Assembly: GCA_013396915.1 (NCBI GenBank)
Contig: VWZL01000024.1
Span: 236,021-300,020, forward strand
From: Stercorarius parasiticus
Taxonomy: Eukaryota; Chordata; Aves; Charadriiformes; Stercorariidae
Length of the DNA stretch: 64,000 nucleotides
Direction of reading: 5' to 3'
The position numbers and the translations under genes were made by a program. Of the stretch, positions 48,671 through 60,303 are shown in pieces (the stretch's first letter is position 1; each line of letters opens with the position of its first letter). A model generated the notes under the pieces. The model was not told where the DNA came from. It did not search any database and saw only the letters and a program-made list of their open reading frames with translations.

Positions 48671-51600
48671 GTGGTGGAGAAGACGCTTCCTTACAGTGCA
48701 ATCAGGATTCAGGATTTCTGTGATGCTGAACATCATTAGCCCAAAGAATAAGGAATAACAGCTGAACTGTTGTTTTTTGGTTTTTGTTTGTTTTTCTTTT
48801 TTCTATTCCATACCATTGACAGAATAAACTGGAACCGTCCACAGGAAGGGGTCAATGATTAACAATCCTGCAGTGCCTTTTTTATAGGAAAACCAGGCCG
48901 CTTGCCAGGTCTGAGTTAAAACCTCATCACCTGCAGGCTTCTCCTCAGCTGGGTGGAAGATGCACGTGCACAGACAGCGCCTGTTGCAGTGACAGAGGTC
49001 TTGAAGCCGCGAGGATGCAGAGGCACCACCGTGGTTGCTTCCGTTGCCTTTGCAGATGTCCTGGGACAACCTCACCCCTCCCGCAGTGTCCGCTGCTCGC
49101 CCACGCACTGCAAACCTGCCTTTTTCTTCTATCAGCCAGAGAAACGACGAGAAAAGGTAATTTTTTCCCCAACGCTTCCATCTCCATAGTGGACACGAGC
49201 CCTTTGCGTGCAGGATTTGGCCCTACAGGAGCACCCCAAGAGCCGCAGAGCCAACACCCCTGTCCTTGCCTTGCTCTGGAGCTCCTCCATTCTTGTTTTT
49301 CCCCTGCAGGAGATAAAGTCCATCCTATCCGTCATTTTATAGCTGTTCCTGCCCGGGAAAGTCCACGGGTGTCTCATTCCTATGCGGCGCCAGGTCTGGA
49401 GGAGCCTCGGCCGTGTGTGGTAGCCCATCCCCATCCCTGTCCCTGTCCCCTCCCATCACCAAATGACTCATCCCTTTCCCGGAGGCTGCTGCGCCACCCG
49501 GGGAGCAATGCTTTCTAGTCCAGTGGCTGCACGCAGGGTTCGACTCTTGTAGGCACCTAAAGATGAAGCGAAAGCGGGCGATGAGTAATTCTGCGCCTCT
49601 GGGTGTTACAAGCAAGGCGCACAGGATGGCTGTGTGGAGGAAAAAAAAGATAATAAATGTAAAATAAAGAGGGCGATGAAGATCTAAGCAAGGTGGGGAG
49701 CGCACAGGTGGCTTTAATTGGGGTCAAAGGATCACCGATTCCCAGGATGGGAAGGAGCACCACCGCCCGCCGCCAAACGGGGCGGGACTCCCAGCTCTGT
49801 GTCACCGGATCGGGGCACGTCCGTCCCCGTCCGTGGAGAACATCAGCTGCCCTCGACCCCTCCATGGCCAGGGAGCGAATCAAGGGGGGCACCTGGTTTC
49901 ACCCCTTTGAAGATGGAGCGGCTGTGGCTTGAACATCAGCGCCTCGAGGAGGGACCATCCCCAGCCAGCTCCTCCAGGGCTGCTCCTGCCTCGCTGCTCA
50001 AAGCAAACCTGAGCTCCTCTGGGCGCAGAGAGGCTGTAACAAACTCTGCCGCTTCCCCGCGGAGATGCCCGGTGGGATGCGGCACCTCGGGGCAGTTTCG
50101 GCACCGTCCCTTTCGCCATGGTACAGCACAAAGCCATTGCCATGAGCTGAAAAGCCACCAGGGTGGCAGCTGGAGCCATATGCTGGGGGTTCTCCTCCCC
50201 CTAGTCAGAGAATAATTAACGTAAGAGAGAATTACAGCCATAAACCCCATAAAGCAAAACAACAAAAAAAAACTCAGGCTGCTTTTCAGTATTGCTGCTT
50301 TTACAGCAGTAATAATTTGTAACAAATAGTTTATTCAATTAATTGAGCTGCTCTGCTCCGGGGGCAGATGGCAACCTTCCAAAATGGATTCCCCCTGGAA
50401 AACTAGACAATGGCATTCTTGGGCCAATTTCCCTTGCTTTCAGGTCAATGCCAGTGGTTATGATTTACAGCCGTGCTGCCGGACGCAAGCCCATGGGAGA
50501 GGTGTGCCTTTCCCCATCCAGGTTGCTGGGATTTATTCGGCTTTCCCTTCGCACCACGGGCTGGCTCACAGCCTCACCCCCTGCCTGTTTCCCTGCTGTT
50601 GCCAGGACCAAGCGGATTTTCTCTGCTTTTCCCCCTGGAGCGCAGGATCGTGGCGATGCTTCTTTGTGACTGCATCCTTCCAGGTCCCGGGGGTGCCATG
50701 GGGTGAGGAGAAACGGTGTGTAGCCAGCAAGGGAAAGGGTTTTCCAGGGATTCCCAAGGGTTTCCCAAGATGATCTAGTTAAAGATGTCCCTGCTTACTG
50801 CAGGGGGGTGGGACTAGGTGACCTTTAAAAGTCCCTTCCAACCCAACACATTCTATGATTCTATGATTGCTCCTAAATGCTTCCTGTTGATGGGGATGCT
50901 GCCACCACCACTGTCTCTTCCATCGTCCGGTGGAGAGGTGCAGCTACCATCCACAAGCCCAGCAAGCTTGGGAAACACAGCTGTATCCCAGCCCCACGCA
51001 CATTTTTTAGGGAAAACAACAACAACAGCAAAAAAATAGCACTTTGTCACAGAGTGACACCGGTGGAGCAGGAAGGAACTTGGACAGGACAATGCTGAGT
51101 GCCACCACAAGGCCAGGGACGTTGCAACAGCATGGCTGAGCGGCTGGAGACACCTTGGGAGCCTCAGATGATGCTCTCTTGGGCACGGGTCTTGCTCTGC
51201 CAAGCAAGAGGTTGCATCACATTTTTGCCCTCAAATTAATGAAGGAAATTGCCATAAAGGTCCCTTCGAGTCCCAGCCCTGGGAGAAACTGCTCTCACCA
51301 CCCAGACCCTCTCCCAGCCAAAACATGTTGGTTTAGCTTAAAATTTGGTAGCAGGGGCTGGTGCTGTGTGCCTGTTTGTGAGGAGACCCATCCCTGCATG
51401 AGCTCAGAGGGACTTCGGGGCACCCCTCATGCATCTCCAGCTGCCCCAAGAGCTTCTCCTGTGTGACCTCCCAGGGCTTGGGTAGTGTTCCTCGCTGCGT
51501 TTCGGTGCTGAGGTGACATTGAGGCTGTGATGGACCCGGGGATGCCTTGGAGGCTACCTAGGATGTCCCTGGCATACCCAGCTGCCACGCACAGAGGAGC

Positions 51601-52044
51601 ACTCTGTAGCGATGGATGAGCTGGGCTCAACGCCTCCTCCGGGGAAGATGTCCCCTTCGCTCTGGGGACCGACCCTACGGCTGGTTTCCCACGATGGGAC
51701 TCCCACCATGGTGGTGCTCAGCCCCCGAGGTTCCCCCCGTGTCTTTCCCCCATGTGAGGACATGGGGATGCTCTTCCCTGGGGGGGGTCTAAGAAAAGCA
51801 ATGGGGGTCCCCAAGCTCAGGTGAAACCTCTTGGAGGACACCTGGAGGGGACAGGACAAGGGATGCTCCTGCCCTGGCAGGATGCTCCCCTGGGGTGGGA
51901 ACCCAGGGCACCCATTACCTTCAAAAAGGGGCCCAAAAAGCCAAAAACAAACAAAAAAGAGACAACTAGGACATTCAATGCAGCACACACACCCATCATC
52001 CAAATTTATGAGCCCCAGTAAAAGAGGGCAAAGGCGCTGCAGTA
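48671..52044. other. Intergenic, GC-richer, no gene recognised
   Basis: Locally GC-rich with open frames of 100-170 codons on both strands (for instance 49015-49518 and 49718-50215 plus). Their composition is Pro/Ser/Arg/Gly-rich, they overlap each other, and no motif is evident. I treat them as chance frames. A CR1 tail lies at 50765-50868. Confidence 0.5.
50765..50868 (+). mobile_element. CR1 LINE tail, sense
   Basis: Begins near 'aagatgatctagttaaagat', contains 'gggactaggtgacctttaaa', and ends in 'cattctatgattctatgatt', the complete CR1 octamer tail. Confidence 0.93.
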
Positions 52045-52059
52045 TTCAAACAAAATTCT

Positions 52060-52065
52060 TTTATT
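52060..52065 (-). terminator. CSRNP1: Candidate poly(A) signal of CSRNP1
   Basis: TTTATT on the plus strand (AATAAA on the minus) at the far end of the AT-rich region. Base composition changes to the GC-richer intergenic sequence just beyond it. Confidence 0.65.
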
Positions 52066-52530
52066 GAAAGTGTAATGGAAATTTCTTCATATTGCTTTGA
52101 TGAAATGAGAGACAGCAGCTGTAGACAAATATGCTTTTTTTTTATAAACAAATGCAAATGGATAAGGTAAAAATAAAGCATTTTTTTTTAACTTGTACCT
52201 TTAAGCAACATAATCACAATATATACACAAAGAAAGCTAAAATAAAGCTATGTTGAAACCAAAGCGTTTCAATCAATACATTAGATAATTACAGATTGTG
52301 TCAATAAATACCCAGTTTTTAAACTGTTTAACAGGCAACTTTTTACACAGATACCGAGAAGAAAAAAAAAAAAATTATATATTTACAATTCAGTGCCCTG
52401 GGGGGAAAAAAAAAAAAAAGAGAAAAAATCTTTTTTTTTTTCTTTTGGCACCAACACAAATAAAAAGAATAAATTATAGAAAAAAATCCACAAAGGCAGG
52501 AGTCTATCCCCGTCTTTCATTAAAAAAAAA

Positions 52531-52614
52531 GTGTGTGTATATATATATATAAAATATATGCATATATTTTATATATATAAATATATATATATGNTTATAT
52601 ATATATATATATAT
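52531..52614. repeat. (GT)/(AT) microsatellite with an N
   Basis: Starts as GT repeats, then interrupted AT dinucleotides to 52614, with an unknown base at 52594. The N marks a join or low-confidence base, so the true length is uncertain. Confidence 0.95.
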
Positions 52615-52619
52615 CCAGG

Positions 52620-52770
52620 AAATCCTCCATCTGCCAGTAGTATTCCCCCAGTCGCCCTCCGGGGCGATGATGCTCTGCAGGAGGATGCGGCGGGCGAGCA
52701 CCCGCTCACGGCCGCGGAGGGTCAGCTCCGCTTCCCAGTTGACCGGCTCAATACCAGAGAAGATGTACAA
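52620..52770 (-). other. GC/CpG-rich, coding-like stretch in the CSRNP1 3'UTR
   Basis: On the minus strand this reads as an open frame containing EPVNWEAELTLRGRERVLAR and RILLQSIIAPEGDW. It has many CpGs and codon third positions rich in G/C, between AT-rich flanks. I do not recognise the peptide and see no splice sites that would join it to a gene. Confidence 0.35.
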
Positions 52771-54082
52771 TTAAATAGTAATAATAACCATTAAAAAAAA
52801 CAAAAACTAAAACAAAAACAACACCCCAAAAACCCAGCCTTTGCCGTCTTCGTACGCCAGAAGTTTCCTAAATTGCCAGGCGATTTGCACAAGGCGCCGG
52901 TGGGATAGCAGGTACCAAACAGCACCATCGGGGATATAAACAGTTCAGCCAATGGAAAAACCCTCCAATCCATATTTTTGGGTATTTTCCCCCCCATCTT
53001 GGTGTCTCCCATCCCCAGGATCTTCCACCAGCACCCCACTCCTGAGGTCACGGAGCTGGGATGCCAGAGCTGCCGCCTATCCCCGCTGCCATTAATCACT
53101 CCCATCACCAAATCTCACATTTTCCAAGGGGGAATTTAAAGCCGGTAGGTTTTAAAGTCTTTTTTTTTTTTTTTCTCTTTTTTTCTTTTATTCCATACCA
53201 CTGGCATAGGCACTTAGTGTATCGCTGACGTACAGATTTTATGTCCAGTTACATCATGTGGCCAAATAGTGTCGTGTTCTCAGACTGATTTAAATGGCAA
53301 AATGCCAAGAGGGCCCCCGATAGCCTTTGAGTTTTTCAGCTTTGTTTTCAAGTGTTATTTTTTCTTCCCTCTAAAACCGTACTCAAAGGACAAATAACCC
53401 AATAACTTTCATATCCATCTATTTTACTTGATTTACCTATGTTTTTCAAAAATATGAATAGTATAAACAGTCTGACCCACTAGATTTTGGAGCTGCGACA
53501 CCCCCAAGGCCGGGGAGCCCTAAGGAGCACTTGCTGGGGAGCACAAGCATAGCCTTGGCCCCCCCAGATCCCCCCCCGAAGGGCTGCAAAGGTCCTTCTC
53601 GCTACACCCCTCCCCACCGCTGCCAACGGTTCCTTTGCGTAACCCATCGTGAAAGATCTCATGGCCAAATCCTTCGGAAATTAAATAAATTATAAAATAA
53701 TTTATGAAAAGGGTTGGGGTGGTGGTGGGTTTTTTTTGTTTGTTTGTTGTTTAAACACGGCTAGTTCATGTTATTTCTTGAATAGCTGAGGGCTTTGCTC
53801 GTTTTCCTCTCCCTAGCAGTATTATGGAGGTCGGACACCATCATCACGTCTACTTGAGGGGCTGACAGCGACCAAAGGGTGTTGCACCGATGTTTCCCCC
53901 CGTCCCTCCCCTCCCACCCGCTTGCATCCCGCTCTGCCAGAAATGCAAAGTGAGGACCAAACAGCCAACACCTTTCAGACTCGGAGAAACCAGGGTCACC
54001 CTTAGGATGGGCGCTGCTGAAGACCTTATTGCCCTTCCAGGTCGTTGATAAACCACAGTGCTATTCATGTACTACAGGTAGA

Positions 54083-54095
54083 AAATAAATAAATA
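54083..54095 (-). promoter_or_regulatory. CSRNP1: AU-rich element cluster in the CSRNP1 3'UTR
   Basis: On the minus strand this reads TATTTATTTATTT, overlapping AUUUA pentamers of the class that speeds mRNA decay. This fits CSRNP1 as an immediate-early gene. More AUUUA motifs lie near 53690. Confidence 0.7.
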
Positions 54096-54759
54096 CAGAT
54101 ATATTATGCCAAAAAAAAATAATATGATTGTACACATAATACATCTGAGGTATTACCAATTTAAATAAGGTTTCACGCTAGTTCAAGCTTCGGTGGCTAG
54201 TTAAATTCTGGGATTTGCAATAAATAGATGAAGAATGATTACGTATATAGTGTATGGACCTCTTCTGTAAACCTTGTCCGATTTAAACGTAAGAGGGTGT
54301 TGGGCTAACTCTTACGCAAACCACGGATTTTCACAATAAATACAGCTTCAAAAAGTTGTCTTAAAAAGTTCCTGCAACACTGAGACGTTTCTAGAAGGGA
54401 CTGCGTGTACGACTGGCAACGTTAGCGAGGAGTATTTCTCGACAGGTCTTTTCATACAAAACACAAGGAAATTCATACGTGAAAGTCTTTTTCCCCTCCC
54501 TCCCCACCCCACCCCGTCATGAAAGTTTAGAAATTTTTGCACAAACAGCGAGAGAACTGATTGTAGGTGCAGTATGTCAAAACGTCCACGTTCTATAAAG
54601 ACCAAAAATAGTTTGTTTGCTTAGAAAGTCAGGGTTTTTTGTGTTTTTTCCTCCTTATTTTTGAGTAGCGCATCATCCTTTTGGTGAAAGTTTGCCCGTA
54701 CAACTGTTCTTCGGTTTTCCTTTCAGCGCTGGTCTTGCCACCCAAGCCATACGGGCATT

Positions 54760-57700
54760 TCACACTTTCACCGTCTCCATCAGCGATGACTTGATGGCAT
54801 CCTCCAAAAGTTGATTGTCTGTGAAAGGGGCCGGGGTTTCGGGGACGGATTCGGACAAACCGATGAGGGACTCCAAAAAACAGGAGCCCTGATCTCCGGC
54901 TTGTGGGAAGCCAGGGAAATTAGGCAATTGAAACTGTAACGCTGAGAAGTTATCGAGGTTCTCATACTCCTTTAAGGAGTTGTAAAGGGGTCCCAAGTTA
55001 TAGTCCGAGAAGGACTGGAAGAAATCCAAGGAGTCAGAGGAAAGGCTGAGGTCGGCGTAGCTCTTGGAGCAGGGCTCGGCCGGGGAGGAGGTGCAGCAGG
55101 ACAGCCCATCGCACTGCGCGTGGGCAGTATCCTCCAGCAAACCCCTGCCGTCCTGGTTGGCATTCTCATCCAGGCACTCGGAGAGGTGGGACAAATGGCC
55201 GGGGACAGGCTTGGCCTCGCTGCCGTGGTCCTCGATGAAGAAGTCGGTGGGGTGGAAGCAGCTCAGGTCATCCTGGCCACGGCCACTTTCTTCCTCGGCA
55301 TCTGAGTCGTTGAAGTGGAGGATGCGTGCCAAGCCGTCGTCGTCCACATCCGACTGGGATTTGTCGGAGGGGAGGCTCTCATAGGGCTCCTCCAGGTCCT
55401 CGCTGGGGTGGGAGGAGATGGAGGAGTCTGTCATGTCGCTGCTGCAGCTGTTCTCCCCCAGGGCCTCCAGGTCGGGGCTGAACTGGAAGGCAGGTGCCAG
55501 TGGCACCGCACGCTCTTCCAAGGAGCCCTTCCCTGCCGCACATCCCAAGGGCGGGAGCCGCTCCCGAAAAGGGGGCTCAGCCTCTGCCACCTTCTCGCTG
55601 CTCTGCTGCTGCTTCTCCAGCTCCAGCTTCATGATGGTGTGGATGAAGTGGGTCTGCACGCGGGCCTGGTTGAACTCGATCCTGCCCTCGGTGTTGCCGC
55701 AGCCATCCTTGGTGCAGCCGCAGGGGAAGGAGGTGTGATCCATCTGACACAGGGAGAAGCAGAGGTGGAGGGTTAGGACCGAACCTGGCGGTGCAGAACT
55801 GAAACCACACGAGACTCACCCGCTCTCAGAAACCAAGTAACAGCTGAGGGGTTTAAAAGCAGACTTAAAAAAAATAAATTATAATTATAAAAGACACCCT
55901 GCACTTTTGAAGAGTGTGATAAAGCAGCTGGATTTCAGTATACCTGAAGAAAGTTAAAAGGTTCCAAAAAAACCCAAATATAACACTCCAAAAGAAGACA
56001 CAGGGGGGCAAACATGAGTTTTCATATATTGCATCATGATATTTAATAACTTATCCGTATCATGAGCTTCTGCCCCTCGCTGAGATAAGGATGAATTGCT
56101 CAACAGGCACCTGCGGCACCTTTACGTCGCTGTCAGCAGCAGCTGCTAGAGGGGGGCTCTGACACACAGGGAGCACCCATCCGCCTGTGCACAGCCACCC
56201 TACACCACCCCCAGCCTGCAACCATGGCACCGAGGGAGCAAACAGCACCCAGAATAGGGAGTCCAGCTCCCCAAACACAGCTGGGCAGGCACCCGTAAGA
56301 AAGCAAATGAAAAATATAATAAGGTAATTAAATATAGAGGGATTATCCCACTTTGCAGGTAGTCTGCACAGCTAGCTGTGGGCTGACGCTCAGCTGACAC
56401 TCCCACGTTTGCCTGAGCGTGCTGGGAGTTGTGACACACACCAAGGGGGAAAAAAAGAAAAAATAAAATAAAACCAGGGGGAGGAGGAGAAATCACAGCC
56501 TCATGCGAGGAGCAGGAAGCTTTTGTTTGCCAAGACATTCCCACGTGGCCCATCTCCCTCCACCTGCCGCACCAAGCGCAGGTGTGAGTCTGGCAGGGAT
56601 GGACGGGGTGGGCGCATTCACGCTGCGAGCTCAGGCACATCCCCAGGGCTACAGCGGCAGCACGGGGACAGCTGCAGCTGGGATTTGGGAAGCGGACGCT
56701 TTCGAGCAGCGTCTGCCTTCCTCGCAGCCTGGAGAGCATCTCCAAGAGCTTTTCTCGCCTGCTTTGCTCTGAGCGCAGGTGGGAACAGATGCATTTTATA
56801 GGCTGCCCTAACTCTGTCCTGTTTGCTCAAACCCCTCTCTGCTTTAATGCTCGGATCAGCCGGAGCTGCGGCTTTTCCCCCCGTGCCAGGAGGCGAGGGC
56901 CATACCTGACATTTAATGCCTGCCAAGCTGCAGCTGCAGGTCTCCGGGTCGCAGACCTCCCGGCAGTCGCAGCCGCAGTCCTCCCGGGACAGGCGGATGT
57001 TGTGCAGCTCCCGCTTCTCCTCCTTGTCGATCTTCTTCACCCCCACGGCTTTCAGCAGCGCGCGTCTCTTCTTGGCGGGGTAGGGCTGGAGGAAGAAGCC
57101 ATCCTCCAGGTCCACGTTGCTGACGTCGATGTCGTCGTCGGAGATGTCTTCGATGGTGAGCTGGTTGGCCTCCTCTGACTCCTTCGTGCCGTTCATGGTT
57201 AGCTGAGGGCAAAAAAAATGGGCAAAGCATTAGGGACCTGTTGGGGATAGAGAGCCATTAGCACCCCCAGGTCAGGAGAAAGAAGAAAGGAAAGACCTGC
57301 ACCCCCTTGGTGGCCGACCCTGGGACCAAAATCTGTGTCAGAGCCCACAAAGACCTGACAGACACCTGACACGTAGAGTTCAGCACCTTTTGCTCCACCT
57401 TTCAAGGGTGGAGAACGGAGCTGAAAATCCCACACCAGAGCCTGTGTTTTTTTGGAGATCCAAACAGGGTTAAGGACTGATGCTCCCACGTCTCAGAGAG
57501 GCTCCTACTAAAAAGTGGCCATTAACTATCGACATCCACGAGCTCCTCACCACCCCAAGCTTCTACTCACTTTCCATTTCAATGCTTCCAACTTCTCCTC
57601 TTTTAATTTCTCTCCGAGTTTCTCCCGACGAACGTTTTCCTGTTCCTTTGAAAACTCTGCTAGCGTGAACTGCCGGGAGGAGCTGTGTTTGCTCACCATC

Positions 57701-60303
57701 CCCAGGGTACAGCCCCCGCGACTAGGCACGCTCGTGAACCCCTGGCAGCGTGGGAAGTAAAACACAGTGACCCGGTCAAACTCCACATTGTTCTTCTTTA
57801 GTCGCTTGGATTTCTTCAGGATAGATGTGGCTAAAAACAGGGGAAGAAAGAAAAAAAAAAAGCACCAAGTCAGTACTGCCATCCTGCAGACAGGATAGAA
57901 AATGTACAAACAGGCTGTAAATATTACAAACAGGCAGGACCTGCAATTACTCTCTCAACAGGGACGTGATGGGACAAGGTTAGAACATCGCTTCTGGTGT
58001 TTTAGGATCTAACAATTGGAAGGTGGGATGAGGACGGAGAATAAACTAAGCCAAGTCCTGATGCATTGGAGTGACTGATCAGATTCACCCGAAGAAACGG
58101 CTGCTGCTTCTCCTTCCCGCTTGACTTCCTCCAGGAAACATACATTTGCTTATTCTTCACGTGCAGCAGAGCATAACGAACAAGCAATAAACCATCCTCC
58201 CTGCCTGTCTTGCTCTAAACCCAAGCACCCTGCCCCACATTCAGGAGCTCACGGTCTGCTCCCGGGATGCTGGAGCACCGACACTCCAGCTTTTGTGGCA
58301 GGGCAGAAAACAACCAAAATAACCAAACCGGCTGTTTTTCTGGTACTTCCTTTCACCATCCACTGGGAGGAACTACGAATCTATAGTTTATTCTCAAGAG
58401 ACTCATTTGAGAGCAGCTGCAAAGATGTTAATCTTTATGCAGGTGATCCCAGGGTAAACATGGCAATACATGACTCCGGTTTATCTTAAACTGCTGAAAC
58501 ACGCTACACACCATTTAAAGCAGAGCCTCTCCAGAGATACCTGGTTCTGCCCATTTGCACGTGCAAATGAAGCAGATGGAGGTAGACTAATTAGCCAGGA
58601 TAGTTTCAGAGTCAATGAGTTTCCACGAATGTCGCGGAAGGCAAAGCGAGACGCAGCGGTGCTGGGGTACAGAGATGCTTTTTCTGCTGCATGAGCATGT
58701 CAGGAATGAGAGTCGGCCACGCACAAATGCGGTGGTGGGGTTTTTTGGTCCCATTCCTTGCTGGTGCATGGATGTCTTGGTTGCCATCATGGAGAAAAAG
58801 CAGCCCAGAAAGGATGGGTGACTACTGCAGAGCTGGGATCCGAGCCCCGAGCCACAGGCAGCCCTCCCGCGGGGAGCCAAGCCAAAGGACTGCCAAAAAC
58901 CCAAGGGGCTCAGCTGGTTTGGCTGGCCCCGAAGGCTGGGAAAGTGCAAGACCGAACAGTTAGCTGCACCCACGTTTCACAAGTCTCGCTTGCCAAAATA
59001 TAGCATTTCAGTTTCATAAGGAGAAAAAAAAAAAAAGAAAAGTGTTCACCCAGCTGTGTCAGCAGCTTCTGCTAAATAGCTGAGGGTTTCACACTGGGCT
59101 CTGCAGTCGCTTTGATGATATCTTTGCAGTGCGCGTTGCATTTTCATAATAACCTTGACTCAATCTTCTAAAACATTAGCTCTTTATCAAAAGGCAAGTT
59201 AACCACCGCGATCATCTATCGGCTGAGCTGCTGCACTTTGGCATTTGCTTCTCCCTCCCCGCCCCCCCCCTCTGAAATTGTTTTCCCGTTCCTGACCCTT
59301 TTCCAATTGAGCCAGAGAATACAGAAAGTTCATTGTTTTGTCACAAAACCTGGGAAGACAAGCAAGAATGAGACTCTTTATTATTACAAGACTTCTAAAG
59401 CCTTTTCAGACCACTGCATGTTTGTGTATGTCTGCTAAGTGGACCTTAACTGCTATATACAGTGGGTGTTCAGTATAATTTACTAGGCTGGACTATTTCT
59501 CCTCCGTGAAGATGGTCCCCTATTGTATTTTTAATTTTTCCCTCTGCATGGCCGATAAAGGACTTTACAACCTTGTCTCTGCGTGTTTTCCTAAAAGCTC
59601 TCTAAACTGTGATATTGCTGGAAAAAAAAAAAAAAGCATTTATCTGTACTAACAGGAGAGGCAACGTCAAACGTGTCATGTTCTTTGGCAAAGTACCCAA
59701 CTTATGTAGGAAACGAGTTCTGAAACGGTAATTACGCTACGGGTTAATCATTTTTAAAAACCAGCGCTATGGGCCTTTGCTGTCTGTTTAGTTTTTGCCT
59801 ATGGAATCGTTTGACAGAGGATTGAGGGATGGTCCCACAGCACCGGTTTGGAGGGACCGGTTCCTATTCCTGGAAATTTGGACTTCAGCAAAAACACTAT
59901 AAAGAAATGATAAATTCTGGAAGGAAGGGCTGAGGAAGGGTACCCTGAAGATGCTGATAAGATAAACAAGATAAATTGATGTAATGACAGGGAGCTGACG
60001 TTACAGCCGCCTCCACTCGTAAAGGTGTGCTCCAAGGGGTTCTCTGCATGGTCATGACCCACCACCATGCTACAAAAAACCTGTGCAGGGGCATATCTGA
60101 TCTCAGGAAAGGGACTGCTGGAGATACTCACGGGTGAAGCTGGGTGTTAAGGCAGAGCTGGGCTTGGGCTCTCCATGGGAGCTCTCCTCGTCCGACTCCC
60201 AGCCCGAGGAGGCCGAGGAGGAGAGGGGGGAGCAGGAGGAGGAGGAGCAGTAGGTACTGTCATCCCCCAGCTCTTCGTATTTCCTTTTCAATACTCCGCT
60301 CAT
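54760..60303 (-). CDS. CSRNP1: Cysteine/serine-rich nuclear protein 1 (AXUD1)
   Basis: CSRNP1 is a nuclear DNA-binding transcriptional activator, known as AXUD1 because AXIN1 induces it, and behaves as an immediate-early gene. Four coding exons: 60132-60303, 57571-57830, 56906-57202 and 54760-55743. Phases fit, 1,713 bases, 570 residues (human 589). The N terminus is [16 protein letters not shown] with a Ser-rich run. Then come [20 protein letters not shown] and CTLGM, the acidic [16 protein letters not shown], and [16 protein letters not shown]. The Cys-rich domain (about residues 220-260) has [20 protein letters not shown] and [15 protein letters not shown]1-specific motifs are [29 protein letters not shown] and [12 protein letters not shown]. 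An in-frame upstream ATG at 60322-60324 would add seven residues; I chose the ATG at 60301-60303 because the family starts there and the ACC before it is a better context. The 5' exon is not seen. Confidence 0.96.
57831..60131 (-). other. CSRNP1 intron, no other gene
   Basis: Intron between the first and second coding exons. Nothing else was recognised. Open frames here lack support. Confidence 0.7.

Larger units (their letters stand above)
52045..54759 (-). other. CSRNP1: CSRNP1 3'UTR
   Basis: About 2.7 kb of AT-rich non-coding sequence follows the CSRNP1 stop codon on the minus strand and ends at a minus-strand AATAAA at 52060-52065. It holds clustered AUUUA motifs, an AT microsatellite with an N, and one unexpected GC-rich stretch (52620-52770). 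The extent is inferred from the absence of other exons and the signal position. Confidence 0.7.

Noticed and set aside
49015..50215. Plus-strand open frames of 165-167 codons
   Set aside because: The region is GC-rich, frames overlap on both strands, composition is Pro/Ser/Arg-rich, and there is no motif or splice evidence.
54760..60303. CSRNP2 or CSRNP3 instead of CSRNP1
   Set aside because: [33 protein letters not shown] and SCFLESL are CSRNP1 features, and synteny agrees.
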